Source of the DNA: Pseudomonas sp. DG56-2
GTDB lineage: Bacteria > Pseudomonadota > Gammaproteobacteria > Pseudomonadales > Pseudomonadaceae
Reading direction: 5' to 3'
DNA: 64,000 nt
Assembly: GCF_004803755.1 (NCBI RefSeq)
Contig: NZ_CP032311.1
Location: forward strand, 1,256,501 to 1,320,500
This document shows, in pieces, positions 27,744-37,457 of the stretch. The position numbers and the translations under genes were made by a program. Each line of letters begins with the position of its first letter. Position 1 is the first letter of the stretch. The notes under the pieces were generated by a model. That model was not told the origin of the DNA and searched no databases. It saw only the letters and a program-made list of their open reading frames with translations.

Positions 27744-28167
27744 AGTGCTTTCCTCGTCCTTGGCATTTCCAGTCGAGTTGTATGTTTTCGGGAAGTTAAG
27801 CGGCCTGGCACTCGGTCGGGTTTCTGGGTGGGTACTTATTGCCCGGCTTTTCTTTTACTTGAAGTGTGCGGAACATATCGATCCAATTTAAAGGAAATTT
27901 CCTGCACGTCTAAAGGGTTTGAGACCGAAGATATTTACTTGTCCAAGTGCTATTTTGAGCTGTGACGTTTGCTTTTGTATCTCCAAGAGGCACTGCTGGA
28001 AAAGCATCGAGTGCCTAGGTTTAAGTATTTTGTAGGACTAATCCTCATTAGGCGTAGGTTTTATCTTTGTGTGCATTTGCTCGCGGGTGTCGCAATACAA
28101 TATGTCTTGTGACTAGGCTATTGTGCGAGCTCAAAAAAAATCGAATAGCGAACAATTGGATCTGCCC
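27744..28167. other. AT-rich intergenic region upstream of the response regulator
   Basis: A 424-base gap with low GC. No open frame in it has both a ribosome site and a plausible protein. It contains four TAGG elements at 28014-28056 and the inverted repeat CTAAT-CCTC-ATTAG (28038-28051), which could be a regulator site. Confidence 0.45.
28038..28051 (+). promoter_or_regulatory. Inverted repeat, possible binding site for the LuxR-type regulator
   Basis: CTAAT-CCTC-ATTAG, flanked by TAGG repeats, lies 117 bases before the regulator gene. LuxR-family regulators bind short inverted repeats of this size; the assignment is speculative. Confidence 0.3.
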
Positions 28168-28794
28168 ATGAATAAAGTGCTGATCGTGGATGATCATCCG
28201 GTCATTCGCCTGGCGGTACGTATGCTGATGGAACGGCATGGTTATGAAGTCATCGCGGAGACGGATAATGGCGTGGACGCATTACAGCTGGCACGGGAAC
28301 ATGATCCGGATATTGTCATTCTTGATATCGGTATTCCCAAGCTTGACGGACTTGAAGTCATTGCCCGACTTACCATCACCTGCCCGGGAGCCAAAGTTCT
28401 GGTACTGACCTCACAGGCGCCAGGACATTTTTCGATGCGCTGCATGCAGGCAGGTGCTGCTGGTTACGTCTGCAAGCAGCAGGACCTGACTGAGCTGCTC
28501 AGTGCAATCAAGGCGGTGCTCTCTGGCTATAGCTACTTTCCGAACCAGGCCTTGCATTCGGTGCGCACCAACCTGGGAGGGGCGAGTGAGGCAGACATGG
28601 TCGAGCGCCTGTCTGGGCGAGAAATGATGGTGCTGCAGCAACTGGCGCGAGGTAAGACGAACAAGGAAATTGCAGATGGCATGTTCTTGAGCAACAAGAC
28701 AGTCAGCACCTACAAGACTCGCCTGCTGCTGAAACTAAACGCACGATCACTGGTTGATCTGATCGAGTTGGCACAGCGCAACGGCTTGCTTTGA
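28168..28794 (+). CDS. LuxR-type response regulator, BvgA/EvgA-like
   Basis: A 208-residue NarL/FixJ-class regulator. The receiver domain has Asp9/Asp10 in LIVDDHPVIR, phospho-acceptor Asp in IVILDIGIPKLDG (near 54), and Lys in YVCKQQDL. The C-terminal helix-turn-helix is LSGREMMVLQQLARGKTNKEIADGMFLSNKTVSTYKTRLLLKL. No sensor kinase is adjacent, so it is an orphan here, probably served by a hybrid kinase elsewhere. ATG 28168 matches the family's start; the frame runs 15 codons further without a ribosome site. It resembles BvgA and RocA-type regulators, but the target genes are unknown. Confidence 0.88.
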   Translation: MNKVLIVDDHPVIRLAVRMLMERHGYEVIAETDNGVDALQLAREHDPDIVILDIGIPKLDGLEVIARLTITCPGAKVLVLTSQAPGHFSMRCMQAGAAGYVCKQQDLTELLSAIKAVLSGYSYFPNQALHSVRTNLGGASEADMVERLSGREMMVLQQLARGKTNKEIADGMFLSNKTVSTYKTRLLLKLNARSLVDLIELAQRNGLL

Positions 28795-28807
28795 CGGTAT
28801 CAAGCGT

Positions 28808-28834
28808 GACAAAGCCTCCATGAAGGAGGCTTTG
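28808..28834. terminator. Terminator after the response regulator
   Basis: ACAAAGCCTCC-ATGAA-GGAGGCTTTGT is a perfect 11-bp stem located 14 bases after the stop codon; it may also act on the convergent small gene. Confidence 0.85.
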
Positions 28835-28889
28835 TCGCAGCATCTACTGTTGAACTGCCTGGAGTTAATGGCAATTTAATATCGGATCG

Positions 28890-29069
28890 TTAGAGGTCAA
28901 AATCATAATCAGCCAACTGTTTCTGCAGGCGACGTTCTTCCAGCAGGTTATCAATGGTACGGCGCTTGCTGAGGTTGATTTTCGCTACTTCGACAGTCGG
29001 TTCCACATCGTCTGACTCAACAGAAGAGACTTCTTCATCTACATCCAGGTCTTCTTTAACGGTGCTCAT
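28890..29069 (-). CDS. PA3496-family small protein
   Basis: A 59-codon gene. The product begins MSTVKEDLDVDEEVSSVESD and continues to KINLSKRRTIDNLLEERRLQKQLADYDFDL. The first half is acidic and probably disordered; the second is basic and helical. It matches the small conserved Pseudomonas protein encoded next to nth (PA3496 in PAO1), whose function is not established; an envelope role has been suggested by annotation. It follows the nth promoter region on the same strand, 104 bases after nth ends. Confidence 0.75.
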   Translation of the reverse strand: MSTVKEDLDVDEEVSSVESDDVEPTVEVAKINLSKRRTIDNLLEERRLQKQLADYDFDL

Positions 29070-29173
29070 ATGTCACTCCAAGCCTAAAGGCCATTTGCGC
29101 ACCTTATAGCGAGATTTCATGAGCGGGTAAAAAAGATTTTTTCAATCGAGTGAGCACCATTCTCACTATCGCC

Positions 29174-29812
29174 TCAATCGTCGGAGGTTTTCTGCTTGTA
29201 TTCACACAGATCTTCTATTCGGCAACTGCCACAGCGGGGCTTGCGCGCCAGGCATACGTAGCGTCCGTGCAGAATCAACCAGTGATGAGCATCGAGCAGG
29301 TAAGCTTTAGGCACAAATTTCATCAGCGCCTTCTCAACCTCAAGCACGGTCTTGCCTGGCGCAATGCCGGTGCGGTTACTGACGCGGAAGATGTGCGTGT
29401 CCACCGCCATCGCCAGTTGCCTGAATGCGGTGTTGAGCACTACGTTGGCGGTCTTGCGACCGACCCCGGGTAACGCTTCAAGTGCCTCGCGGGTTTGCGG
29501 CACCTGGCTGCCGTGTTGTTCCACCAGCAAGCGACAGGTCTCGATTACATTGCGAGCCTTACTGTTGTACAGGCCGATGGTCTTGATGTACTGCGAAAGC
29601 CCATCGACACCCAGGGCATAAATAGCCTCCGGGGTGTTGGCCACTGGATAGAGCTTGGCCGTCGCCTTGTTCACACTGACATCGGTAGCCTGGGCTGAAA
29701 GAATCACTGCAATCAGCAACTCGAAGGGTGAGGAATAGGCCAGCTCTGTCTTGGGTTCCGGGTTGTCTTCATGCAGCCTGCGAAATATTTCCAGGCGTTT
29801 GGCAGCATTCAT
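29174..29812 (-). CDS. nth: Endonuclease III
   Basis: A 212-residue DNA glycosylase/AP lyase for oxidised pyrimidines. The helix-hairpin-helix LPGVGRKTANVVLN carries the catalytic Lys near residue 120, the catalytic Asp lies in VDTHIFRVSNRTG, and the C-terminal [4Fe-4S] ligands are in CLARKPRCGSCRIEDLC. The start at 29812 (MNAAKRLEIFRRL) fits the family; the frame upstream overlaps rnfE. It is four bases after rnfE and so belongs to the rnf operon, as in other gamma-proteobacteria. Confidence 0.95.
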   Translation of the reverse strand: MNAAKRLEIFRRLHEDNPEPKTELAYSSPFELLIAVILSAQATDVSVNKATAKLYPVANTPEAIYALGVDGLSQYIKTIGLYNSKARNVIETCRLLVEQHGSQVPQTREALEALPGVGRKTANVVLNTAFRQLAMAVDTHIFRVSNRTGIAPGKTVLEVEKALMKFVPKAYLLDAHHWLILHGRYVCLARKPRCGSCRIEDLCEYKQKTSDD

Positions 29813-29816
29813 GGGG

Positions 29817-30338
29817 TCAACGCTTTCCTTGACGACGTAAGGGGGCTCGCGACAGGCAAGCCCTGTTGTACAGGGCCAGTAACAAGCCCAACAGAAAAAG
29901 TGCACCGGGTAGCAGCGTCGCCAGACGTAATCCAGCCCATCCAGCCAACTCCCGAGTAGCTCCCAGGGCTGTACAGAGGAGGATGAATCCACCGAGCAAC
30001 CTGGCCGTTTGCCGCCAGTGCTGTCTGTCGGTGCGCGCGTGCTCGAATACCAGGCATTGTACGGCGATCAACATTGGATAGGGGGTCAATGCCTGGTGTA
30101 AAGGCAAGGCCCAGGCACGCAGGCTCAGGTCCAGGCAGGTAACGAGTGTGGCTGCCAACAACACGCTCGCCAGCAATCTGCTGCGGTCTTTTAGCGCGCG
30201 TCGCAACGCACCCATGGCTACTTGATGCAAGGCGATCAGCAATACACTCAGGCCTGCGATCGCGCAGGCGTTGAGCAGCGTCTGCGTGGCGCCCAGCAAC
30301 GGTGCCAGGCTCACCGCGGTCAACCAATGTTTACTCAT
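29817..30338 (-). CDS. rnfE: Short RnfE-like membrane subunit
   Basis: A 173-residue, very hydrophobic protein with about five to six helices. It keeps the RnfE landmarks SLAPLLGAT at the N-terminus, YPMLIAVQCLVFEHA (equivalent to the IPLIVTNC segment) and ATRELAGW, but is about 55 residues shorter than the usual RnfE/RsxE (about 230). The missing part includes the long loops. Its start overlaps rnfG by eight bases. Because the complex here lacks RnfC, this subunit may be remodelled rather than decayed; the reading frame is intact. Confidence 0.75.
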   Translation of the reverse strand: MSKHWLTAVSLAPLLGATQTLLNACAIAGLSVLLIALHQVAMGALRRALKDRSRLLASVLLAATLVTCLDLSLRAWALPLHQALTPYPMLIAVQCLVFEHARTDRQHWRQTARLLGGFILLCTALGATRELAGWAGLRLATLLPGALFLLGLLLALYNRACLSRAPLRRQGKR

Positions 30339-30948
30339 CGCGCCCTTCCTCCAGCAACTGCGGACGATGTTCGTCGAAGTAGCGTAGGGCGTCATGAATT
30401 GCGTGAATCACTGCACGTGAGGTCACCGTAGCACCTGCCAACTGATCGAATTGCCCATGGTCGCGTTTGAGTGCCCATGCGGCGTCGGCAGTGCTATGGC
30501 GATTGGCACCGTTGAAGCCTTGTAGCCATTGGTTGCCCGGTTCGACCAACTTACCGCCAAGACCAGGGGTTTCCTGCTGGCGAATTACCTTGCTGGCAAT
30601 AAGACGTCCCTGAGGATCGATAGCGATCAACAACTCGAGTTTGCCGGCGTAACCTTGGACCTGGCTGTGCAGTACCACGGCGCTGAGCTTTGCGCCAAGC
30701 GTGGCACGATAGCCTGCCAATAGCTGGCTGTGCTCCAGGGAGGGGCTACTCAATACCAGTGGGAGCTGCAAAGGCTGGTTGTCGTAGGTTTCCTCTGGCA
30801 GAACACTGAGCCAGGTTTGCGCTTTGAGTTTCTGTTCGGCTTTGCTTACATCGGATGCGCTGAAGTGTTGCCAGAGCATGCTGCTGCCAAGGCTTGCTGC
30901 AGCAACCAGCGCCAGCATCGCGGCTGTACGAATCGAAGAACTGTTCAC
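30331..30948 (-). CDS. rnfG: Electron transport complex subunit RnfG
   Basis: A 205-residue protein with one N-terminal membrane helix (about 8-26) and a periplasmic FMN-binding domain. The covalent flavinylation motif is GATVTSRAV near residue 175, matching SGATxT in family members; ETPGLGGKL is the second landmark. RnfG accepts electrons from RnfD/RnfE in the ion-pumping Rnf complex. It overlaps rnfD by four bases. Confidence 0.9.
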   Translation of the reverse strand: MNSSSIRTAAMLALVAAASLGSSMLWQHFSASDVSKAEQKLKAQTWLSVLPEETYDNQPLQLPLVLSSPSLEHSQLLAGYRATLGAKLSAVVLHSQVQGYAGKLELLIAIDPQGRLIASKVIRQQETPGLGGKLVEPGNQWLQGFNGANRHSTADAAWALKRDHGQFDQLAGATVTSRAVIHAIHDALRYFDEHRPQLLEEGRDE

Positions 30949-31931
30949 GGGGTCACCGCATTGCGCCGATCGGCCCAGCGCTCAAGTGCCGGTACACACA
31001 GGTTCATCAATAGCACCGCGAACGCCGTGCCGTCTGGGTAACTACCCCAGGTGCGAATCAAATAGATCAGAATCCCCATGCCAATACCAAACAGCAGGCG
31101 GGCTTGCGGGGACCTGGGTCCGGAAACCGGTTCGGTGGCGATAAAAAACGCCGCGAGCATGGTCGAGCCGCTGAACAGGTGGAGCAGCGGAGATCCATTG
31201 GAGTCCGAGCCTGTTCCGTTCCAGCAAAGCAGACTGACAATAAATAGACTTGCCAGCAAGCCCACTGGGGCCTGCCAGCTGAAGACCTTGCGTTGCAGCA
31301 ACAGCAAGCCCCCAAGCAAAAAGGCAAGGTTGACCCATTCGCTGCCTCTGCCGCCTAGTTGGCCGAATCCTGCGTGGCTGTTGAACAGTTCGTCCATGGT
31401 CAGGCTGCGATTGTTGCGCAAGCCATCAAGTATCGTGGCTTGGCTCCAGGCATCGGCTTGTGCGTTGCCGCTCAGGCCGAATACATGCTGCAGGCTTGTC
31501 GCTGCGTCGAGCAACTGCGCGCCCGGCCATTGGGTCATGTGTTGAGGAAAGGTCAGTAGCACCACTGCATAGCCGAGCATGGCGGGGTTGAAGGGGTTCT
31601 TGCCGACGCCGCCGTACAGATGTTTGCCCAGGGCAATGGCACTGGCACTAGCGACGACCGGCACCCACCAGGGGGCGTATGCGGGCAAGGCGACTGCAAG
31701 CAGGGTCGCGCTGACCAATGCGCTACCGTCGTTGAGCGCGATCAGCACCGGTCGCTGTTGCAGCTTCAGCAGCAATGCTTCGCTGGCGAGTGCACTGGCT
31801 GTACACAGGATCAAATTGAACAGCGTGCCCCAGCCATGCTGCCAAAGCAGCGTCAGCACCCCGGGCAGGCATGCCAGCAGCACCAGCATCATGGTGCTGC
31901 GCAGGCGCTCGCTGATATCAGTGACTGGCAT
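30945..31931 (-). CDS. rnfD: Electron transport complex subunit RnfD
   Basis: A 328-residue membrane subunit with about nine helices. [23 protein letters not shown] and [20 protein letters not shown] are RnfD/NqrB signatures. The flavin-attachment region normally SGAT reads SQATILDGL, so the accepting Thr is kept but the Gly is not. The start codon is nested in the end of rnfB (14-base overlap), with no rnfC between them, whereas rnfC usually precedes rnfD. There is no Shine-Dalgarno sequence, so translation is probably coupled to rnfB. Confidence 0.9.
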   Translation of the reverse strand: MPVTDISERLRSTMMLVLLACLPGVLTLLWQHGWGTLFNLILCTASALASEALLLKLQQRPVLIALNDGSALVSATLLAVALPAYAPWWVPVVASASAIALGKHLYGGVGKNPFNPAMLGYAVVLLTFPQHMTQWPGAQLLDAATSLQHVFGLSGNAQADAWSQATILDGLRNNRSLTMDELFNSHAGFGQLGGRGSEWVNLAFLLGGLLLLQRKVFSWQAPVGLLASLFIVSLLCWNGTGSDSNGSPLLHLFSGSTMLAAFFIATEPVSGPRSPQARLLFGIGMGILIYLIRTWGSYPDGTAFAVLLMNLCVPALERWADRRNAVTP

Positions 31932-32772
31932 GGGAGGTAACCGCCAGCAAAGCCATTAATGTCGCCTGGGCTTGTTCGGCCTCCAGCTCCAACTCCGTTA
32001 ATTGGGTCAATTGTGCTTCGCTCGGCGCCTCACCGAAGGCAGTTCTGGCCTTGTTCAACTGCGCTCGGCTCATTGCCGCCGCAATCTTGGCTTTTTTCAA
32101 CGCCGCATCAGCAGCGGCGGCTTTCTGCGCCTTGACACGTTCGATGGCTGCTTTGATCGGGTCATCGCTGGTGCTGTTCTGTGCAGCGCTGGTGCTGGGG
32201 GCGGCAGGTCGAGTGCGAGCGGCGCGCTCGGCTTGTTTTCGTTCTTCTTCGCCTTGCAAGCGACTGTTGCGCAGCTCAAAGCGGCGCCGGGCGTGGTTAC
32301 GCTTGCTGTTGCGTGCCGCCAGCGCCTGAGGGTCGTGAGCCATGCCGCCGACAACCGCGATGATGCCGCTGTCTATGCTCAAGGGAAGCAGGTCGATGCA
32401 GTCAACCGGGCAGGGAGCCACGCACAAGTCGCAGCCGGTGCACTCGGTGCGGATAACGGTGTGCATCAACTTTGCTGCACCGACAATGGCGTCTACTGGG
32501 CAGGCCTGTATGCATTTGGTGCAACCGATGCATTCCGCCTCGCGGATATAGGCGACCTGGGGCGGGGCACTGCCGCGTTCAGGATCCAGAGCGGTGATCG
32601 GCACCTGAAGAAGCTTGGCTAACGCGGCAATGGTTTCGCTGCCACCAGGCGGACACTTGTTGATCGCCTCGCCCTCGGCCATGCCCTGTGCATAAGGCAG
32701 GCACCCAGGATGGCCACACTTGCCGCATTGGGTCTGCGGGAGTAAGGCGTCGATGCGTTGAATCAGACTCAT
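31918..32772 (-). CDS. rnfB: Electron transport complex subunit RnfB
   Basis: A 284-residue iron-sulfur protein. An N-terminal [4Fe-4S] domain has CGKCGHPGC plus a Cys in INKCPPGG, and two ferredoxin motifs follow ([12 protein letters not shown] and [12 protein letters not shown]). The usual N-terminal membrane helix is absent: the protein begins [17 protein letters not shown]. The C-terminal third (about 165-284) is a long Ala/Lys/Glu-rich helical tail, not part of the core family. It overlaps rnfA by four bases and rnfD by 14. Without RnfC it may receive electrons from another donor. Confidence 0.9.
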   Translation of the reverse strand: MSLIQRIDALLPQTQCGKCGHPGCLPYAQGMAEGEAINKCPPGGSETIAALAKLLQVPITALDPERGSAPPQVAYIREAECIGCTKCIQACPVDAIVGAAKLMHTVIRTECTGCDLCVAPCPVDCIDLLPLSIDSGIIAVVGGMAHDPQALAARNSKRNHARRRFELRNSRLQGEEERKQAERAARTRPAAPSTSAAQNSTSDDPIKAAIERVKAQKAAAADAALKKAKIAAAMSRAQLNKARTAFGEAPSEAQLTQLTELELEAEQAQATLMALLAVTSHASH

Positions 32773-33350
32773 GAGGTAAATAATCCGTTGAAACCGAGAA
32801 ACGCCAAGGCCATTACGCCCGCTCCGATCAGCTCCACCGGCAGGCCGCGAAAGCTTGGTGCAATGGAGTCGTTGTCACTGCGTTCACGCAGGTCGGCGAA
32901 CAAACTCAAGGCTAGCCAGAATCCCAGCCCACCACCCAGGCTCCAAGCGAGGGTCTGCAGCGCGCCATAGTCGCCTTGGATCAACTGCAGGCCCAAGCCT
33001 AGCAGTGCCACATTGCCCAGCAGTAGCGGCATTAGTCCCCTGAAGGGTAGTTTCGGCAGTGTGCGGGACAGTCCGGCCAGCAGAGGCTCGATCAGCAGTA
33101 CGCAAAGGGGGAGCAGGATGAAAACGTGAAGGTAACCCAACTGCAAGGGTTGCAGGACGTAGCGATACAGCAGTTGCCCAATATTGCTGGTAAGTACCAG
33201 CAACACCAGCGTGGCCAGTCCCAGGGCGTGGAGTCGACGACGCGATTGGTCAGCCGATAATCGAAGCGCAGGGTCGATGGCCAGTCCCTGATGCAGGATC
33301 AGGTTGTTGACCAGCGCGGCGCTGATCAGGGCCAGAATGAATTCGCTCAT
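32769..33350 (-). CDS. rnfA: Electron transport complex subunit RnfA
   Basis: A 193-residue membrane protein with six helices, the same length as E. coli RsxA. The start [24 protein letters not shown] and the later [18 protein letters not shown] are recognisable, although divergent from enteric homologues (the usual Cys-containing motifs in the helices are not obvious). It is the first gene of the rnfABDGE-nth operon. The frame is open 14 codons upstream; 33350 is the family start. Confidence 0.88.
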   Translation of the reverse strand: MSEFILALISAALVNNLILHQGLAIDPALRLSADQSRRRLHALGLATLVLLVLTSNIGQLLYRYVLQPLQLGYLHVFILLPLCVLLIEPLLAGLSRTLPKLPFRGLMPLLLGNVALLGLGLQLIQGDYGALQTLAWSLGGGLGFWLALSLFADLRERSDNDSIAPSFRGLPVELIGAGVMALAFLGFNGLFTS

Positions 33351-33446
33351 GGAGATGCACAATGCCGGGGGCTGTTCGCCATTATCCGGCAATGACGCGA
33401 GGAATAGAACGCCCCGGACTTATTCGTCCGGGGCTGGGGGACTTGC

Positions 33447-35486
33447 TTACTTGATGCGCTGGCCCGGCTTGGCACCGCTATCAGGGCTGAGCAGGTAGAT
33501 TTCTTCGCCGCCAGGGCCTGCAGCCATGACCATGCCTTCGGAAACGCCAAAACGCATTTTGCGCGGCTTGAGGTTGGCGATCATCATGGTCAAGCGCCCT
33601 TCGAGCTTGGCGGGGTCTGGATAGGCCGACTTGATGCCCGAGAAGACGTTGCGTTGTTCGTCACCGATGTCCAGGGTCAGGCGCAAGAGCTTGTCGGCAC
33701 CTTCGACGGCTTCAGCCTTGAGGATCAGGGCCACGCGCAGGTCGACTGCAGCGAAGGTGTCGAAGTCGATCTCTGCCGACAACGGGTCTTTGCTCAGTTC
33801 GCCGTTGCCAGTCGCTACGGATGTCTGGCTGGCGGCCAGGTCTTCCTTGCTGGCGGCAGTCATGGCTTCTACCTTGGCTGGGTCGATACGGCTCATCAGC
33901 GCTTTGAATGGATTCAACTGATGGTTGTCCAGGCGCGTCAGGTGGTCGTCCCAGGTCAGCGGGGCAACGTTGAGAAACGCCTCTGCATCGGCAGCCAGCA
34001 CTGGCAATACCGGCTTGAGGAAGATGACCAGTTGGCGGAACAGGTTGATGCCCTGGGCGCAGATGGCCTGAACTTCGTCCTGCTTGCCTTCCTGCTTGGC
34101 CAGCGACCACGGTGCCTTGTCAGCGATCCAGGCGTTGGCGCGGTCAGCCAGACCCATGATTTCGCGCATGGCGCGAGCGAAATCGCGTGCTTCATAAGCC
34201 TCGGCAATGCTTGGCGCTGCGGCCAGGAAGGCTTCGGTGAGCTCAGGCGCGGCATCGCCCTCGACCATCACGCCATCATTACCCTTTTGAATGAACCCTG
34301 CGCAACGGCTGGCAATGTTGACGACTTTGCCGACCAGGTCGGAGTTGACCTTCTGCACGAAGTCTTCGAGGTTCAGGTCCAGGTCATCGACGCCACGGCC
34401 CAGCTTGGAGGCGTAGTAGTAACGCAGGTATTCCGGTGCCAGGTGATCCAGGTAGGTACGGGCCTTGATGAAGGTGCCGCGGGATTTGGACATTTTTGAG
34501 CCGTTGACGGTCAGGTAGCCGTGCACGTTGATCCCGGTCGGCTTACGCAACCCTGCACCTTCGAGCATGGCGGGCCAGAACAACGCGTGGAAATTGACGA
34601 TGTCCTTGCCGATGAAATGGTACAGCTCGGCGGTAGAGTCCTTGTTCCAGTACGCATCGAAGTCCAGCTCTGGACGACGGGCGCAAAGGTTCTTGAAGCT
34701 GGCCATGTAGCCGATGGGGGCATCCAGCCATACATAGAAGTATTTGCCTGGCTCGCCCGGAATTTCAAAACCGAAATAGGGCGCGTCACGGGAGATATCC
34801 CATTCCTGCAGGCCGGCATCCAGCCACTCGGCGATCTTGTTGGCGACAGCGTCTTGCAGCGTACCGCTGCGAGTCCACTGTTCGAGCATTGCCTGGAAAT
34901 CGGGTAGCTTGAAGAAGAAGTGCTGGGAATCCTTGAGAACCGGAGTGGCACCGGAGATGGCCGACTTGGGGTTCTTCAGTTCGGTCGGGGCATAGGTGGC
35001 ACCGCATTTTTCACAGTTGTCGCCGTACTGGTCTTCAGTGGCGCACTTGGGGCAGGTACCCTTGATGAAACGGTCGGCCAGGAACATTTTCTTGTCCGGG
35101 TCGAAGTACTGAGTAATCGACCGAGTAGCGATGTGCCCGGCATCACGCAGCTTGAGGTAGATCTGGTTCGACAGTTCGCGGTTTTCTTCGGCGTGGGTCG
35201 AATGGAAGTTGTCGAAATCCACCAGGAAGTCGGCAAAGTCCCCGGCGTGCTCAGCCTGGACGGCCGCAATCAATTGCTCAGGAGTAATCCCTTCCTTTTC
35301 AGCACGCAGCATGATTGCAGAACCATGCGCATCGTCGGCGCAGACATAAGTGCACTGGTTGCCACGGTGCTTCTGGAAGCGCACCCACATGTCTGTCTGG
35401 ATGTACTCGAGCATGTGACCAAGGTGGATCGACCCGTTGGCATAGGGTAGGGCGCTGGTTACGAGAATCTTACGTTGCTCGGACAT
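33447..35486 (-). CDS. metG: Methionyl-tRNA synthetase
   Basis: A 679-residue class I synthetase. The HIGH-equivalent HLGH is near residue 21 and KMSKS lies in [11 protein letters not shown]; the zinc knuckle [18 protein letters not shown] is complete (four Cys). The C-terminal 110 residues are a tRNA-binding OB-fold ([20 protein letters not shown]) that promotes dimerisation. It stands alone, upstream of rnf and divergent from apbC, an arrangement common in Pseudomonas. Confidence 0.96.
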   Translation of the reverse strand: MSEQRKILVTSALPYANGSIHLGHMLEYIQTDMWVRFQKHRGNQCTYVCADDAHGSAIMLRAEKEGITPEQLIAAVQAEHAGDFADFLVDFDNFHSTHAEENRELSNQIYLKLRDAGHIATRSITQYFDPDKKMFLADRFIKGTCPKCATEDQYGDNCEKCGATYAPTELKNPKSAISGATPVLKDSQHFFFKLPDFQAMLEQWTRSGTLQDAVANKIAEWLDAGLQEWDISRDAPYFGFEIPGEPGKYFYVWLDAPIGYMASFKNLCARRPELDFDAYWNKDSTAELYHFIGKDIVNFHALFWPAMLEGAGLRKPTGINVHGYLTVNGSKMSKSRGTFIKARTYLDHLAPEYLRYYYASKLGRGVDDLDLNLEDFVQKVNSDLVGKVVNIASRCAGFIQKGNDGVMVEGDAAPELTEAFLAAAPSIAEAYEARDFARAMREIMGLADRANAWIADKAPWSLAKQEGKQDEVQAICAQGINLFRQLVIFLKPVLPVLAADAEAFLNVAPLTWDDHLTRLDNHQLNPFKALMSRIDPAKVEAMTAASKEDLAASQTSVATGNGELSKDPLSAEIDFDTFAAVDLRVALILKAEAVEGADKLLRLTLDIGDEQRNVFSGIKSAYPDPAKLEGRLTMMIANLKPRKMRFGVSEGMVMAAGPGGEEIYLLSPDSGAKPGQRIK

Positions 35487-35640
35487 GGGGCTCGGCTACT
35501 TTTTTGGCTACTTGAGATGAAACGGTGATCGGCCACTATAAAACGCCGGGAAATTTATTTCACCCCATGGACGTATCTGTAGATGTTTAGCGGGTTAGCA
35601 TAGCGGTCTGTTTTACTCAGTCTTTATAACGGGAGTCTCC

Positions 35641-36735
35641 ATGAGTGCCGTCACTCGCGCAGCCGTCGAAGCCGTTCTTCGCCAATACACCGATCCTTAT
35701 TTGAACCAGGACCCGGTCAGTGCCGGCTGTGTGCAAGCGATCGATATCCAGGGTGAGCGGGTCAATGTCCAGTTGCAACTGGGCTATGCTGCCGGCCTGT
35801 TCAAAAACGGGTGGGCGCAAGTCCTGCAAACCGCCATCGAAGGGATCGACGGAGTCGTCTCGGCACAGGTTGAGATCAACTGTGTGATTGCCGAGCATAA
35901 AGCCCAGGCGCAGATTCCGGGACTGGCCAACGTCAAGAACATCATTGCCGTTGCCTCCGGCAAGGGTGGGGTGGGCAAGTCCACCACCGCCGCCAACCTC
36001 GCCCTGGCGCTGGCCCGCGAAGGGGCTCGGGTGGGTATCCTCGATGCCGACATCTATGGCCCCAGCCAGGGTGTGATGTTTGGCATTCCTGAGCGCACCC
36101 GTCCCCAGATCCGCGACCAGAAGTGGTTTGTTCCGCTCAAGGCTCATGGCGTCGAAGTTATGTCCATGGCGTTTCTGACCGACGACAACACGCCGATGGT
36201 CTGGCGTGGGCCGATGGTTTCTGGGGCATTGCTGCAACTGGTAACGCAGACAGCCTGGGACAATCTCGATTATCTGGTGATCGACATGCCGCCAGGCACC
36301 GGTGACATTCAGCTGACGCTGGCGCAGAAGGTTCCGGTTGCAGGCTCGGTGATCGTTACCACCCCGCAAGACCTCGCCCTGATCGATGCCAAGAAAGGCG
36401 TGGAAATGTTCCGCAAGGTCAATATTCCGGTGTTGGGTGTGGTCGAGAACATGGCCGTGCATATCTGTTCCAATTGTGGCCATGCCGAACATCTGTTTGG
36501 TGAGGGTGGTGGTGAGAAGCTGGCTGAGCAATATGGAGTGGAGCTTCTGGCTTCGCTGCCGCTGTCGATGCTGATTCGGGAGCAGGCCGACAGTGGCAAG
36601 CCGACGGCCATTGCCGAGCCGGAAAGCCAGATCGCCATGGTTTACCAGGAGCTGGCTCGTCAGGTGGGTGCGCGCATTGTGTTGCAGGAAGCCGCAGCAC
36701 CCGCGATGCCGAACATCACCATCAGCGAAGATTGA
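35641..36735 (+). CDS. apbC: Iron-sulfur cluster carrier protein ApbC/Mrp
   Basis: A 364-residue MinD-family ATPase that carries [4Fe-4S] clusters. The deviant Walker A ASGKGGVGKST lies near residue 105; ILDADIYGPSQ and VIDMPPGTGD are the switch segments. The C-terminal HICSNCGHAEHLFG holds the CxxC that binds the cluster between two subunits. The N-terminal 90 residues form a DUF59/MIP18-type domain. It is divergent from metG, a common pairing. Confidence 0.94.
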   Translation: MSAVTRAAVEAVLRQYTDPYLNQDPVSAGCVQAIDIQGERVNVQLQLGYAAGLFKNGWAQVLQTAIEGIDGVVSAQVEINCVIAEHKAQAQIPGLANVKNIIAVASGKGGVGKSTTAANLALALAREGARVGILDADIYGPSQGVMFGIPERTRPQIRDQKWFVPLKAHGVEVMSMAFLTDDNTPMVWRGPMVSGALLQLVTQTAWDNLDYLVIDMPPGTGDIQLTLAQKVPVAGSVIVTTPQDLALIDAKKGVEMFRKVNIPVLGVVENMAVHICSNCGHAEHLFGEGGGEKLAEQYGVELLASLPLSMLIREQADSGKPTAIAEPESQIAMVYQELARQVGARIVLQEAAAPAMPNITISED

Positions 36736-36842
36736 TAAGATTGTACCGGGCGCTGTAATGGGTGCTGGCGGTGGCCTGTGATGGGCTGCCGCGCTGGCGT
36801 AGTGGGTGAATATTCCATGTGGCGACAGGATGAATCGCAGGC

Positions 36843-36885
36843 ATAAAAAAACCCCGCCTGTTAAGGGCGGGGTTCTTTCAAGCTG
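36843..36885 (-). terminator. Terminator of the cold-shock gene
   Basis: AACCCCGCC-CTTAACA-GGCGGGGTT followed by a T run on the minus strand; the same stem could end apbC transcripts on the other strand. Confidence 0.9.
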
Positions 36886-36896
36886 TAAAGCGGAAG

Positions 36897-37106
36897 TTAG
36901 ATAACTTCTACTTCTTCAGCCTGCATGCCTTTCTGACCGCGGGTAGCGATGAAAGAGACCGCTTGGCCTTCTTTCAGGCTCTTGAAGCCGTCAGCCTTGA
37001 TGGCTTTGAAGTGTACGAACAGGTCGTCACCGGATTGTGGGGTGATGAAGCCGAAGCCTTTTTCATCGTTGAACCACTTAACGGTACCGGTTTGGCGATT
37101 GGACAT
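36897..37106 (-). CDS. Cold-shock domain protein CspA family
   Basis: A 69-residue single cold-shock domain. The RNA-binding motifs KGFGFI and DLFVHF are intact, with the N-terminal TVKWFND. It acts as an RNA chaperone and transcription antiterminator. The ribosome site AAGGAGA precedes the ATG. A leader of some 150-200 bases without coding capacity lies upstream, as is usual for cold-shock genes. Which member of the several Pseudomonas csp paralogues it is cannot be told. Confidence 0.95.
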   Translation of the reverse strand: MSNRQTGTVKWFNDEKGFGFITPQSGDDLFVHFKAIKADGFKSLKEGQAVSFIATRGQKGMQAEEVEVI

Positions 37107-37457
37107 TGTCTGTCTCCTTGGACGAAGTTAACTACGACTCAGGAATTGCCCTGGTCGAGACTGAGTGCAAAGAGGCAGAAAAATCATGAAGATGGGTTGA
37201 TCGAGATCTTGCATCAGGTAGATATTCTCAGTGACACGTGCAGCACAGTGGCGTCACCTTAACCCTTTTTCCAGAACGTGCCAATGGTCTTGTTAAGCTT
37301 TCGCGCAAATCATGACTGACGGTGCTGTCCGCCCCGCTGAAAGCCCCAGCGCACGGGGGATTCGACCTCTGACACTGCACGGAACTTTGAACCAGGCGCC
37401 AGGCCCGGTAAGATGCGCCACAGAATTTCTTCACCTCGTTACTTCAGGACACCCGCC
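37107..37457. other. Divergent intergenic region csp / dcd
   Basis: This 351-base gap probably contains the long cold-shock 5-prime leader on the minus strand and the dcd promoter on the plus strand. No conserved small gene is evident; open frames in it lack ribosome sites. Confidence 0.45.

Noticed and set aside
27706..27891. 61-codon plus-strand frame MMVNGLLGSALL...
   Set aside because: It overlaps the start of the minus-strand membrane protein and lacks a ribosome site, though it is hydrophobic by chance.
33654..34499. Plus-strand frames opposite metG
   Set aside because: Antisense of methionyl-tRNA synthetase with intact catalytic motifs.
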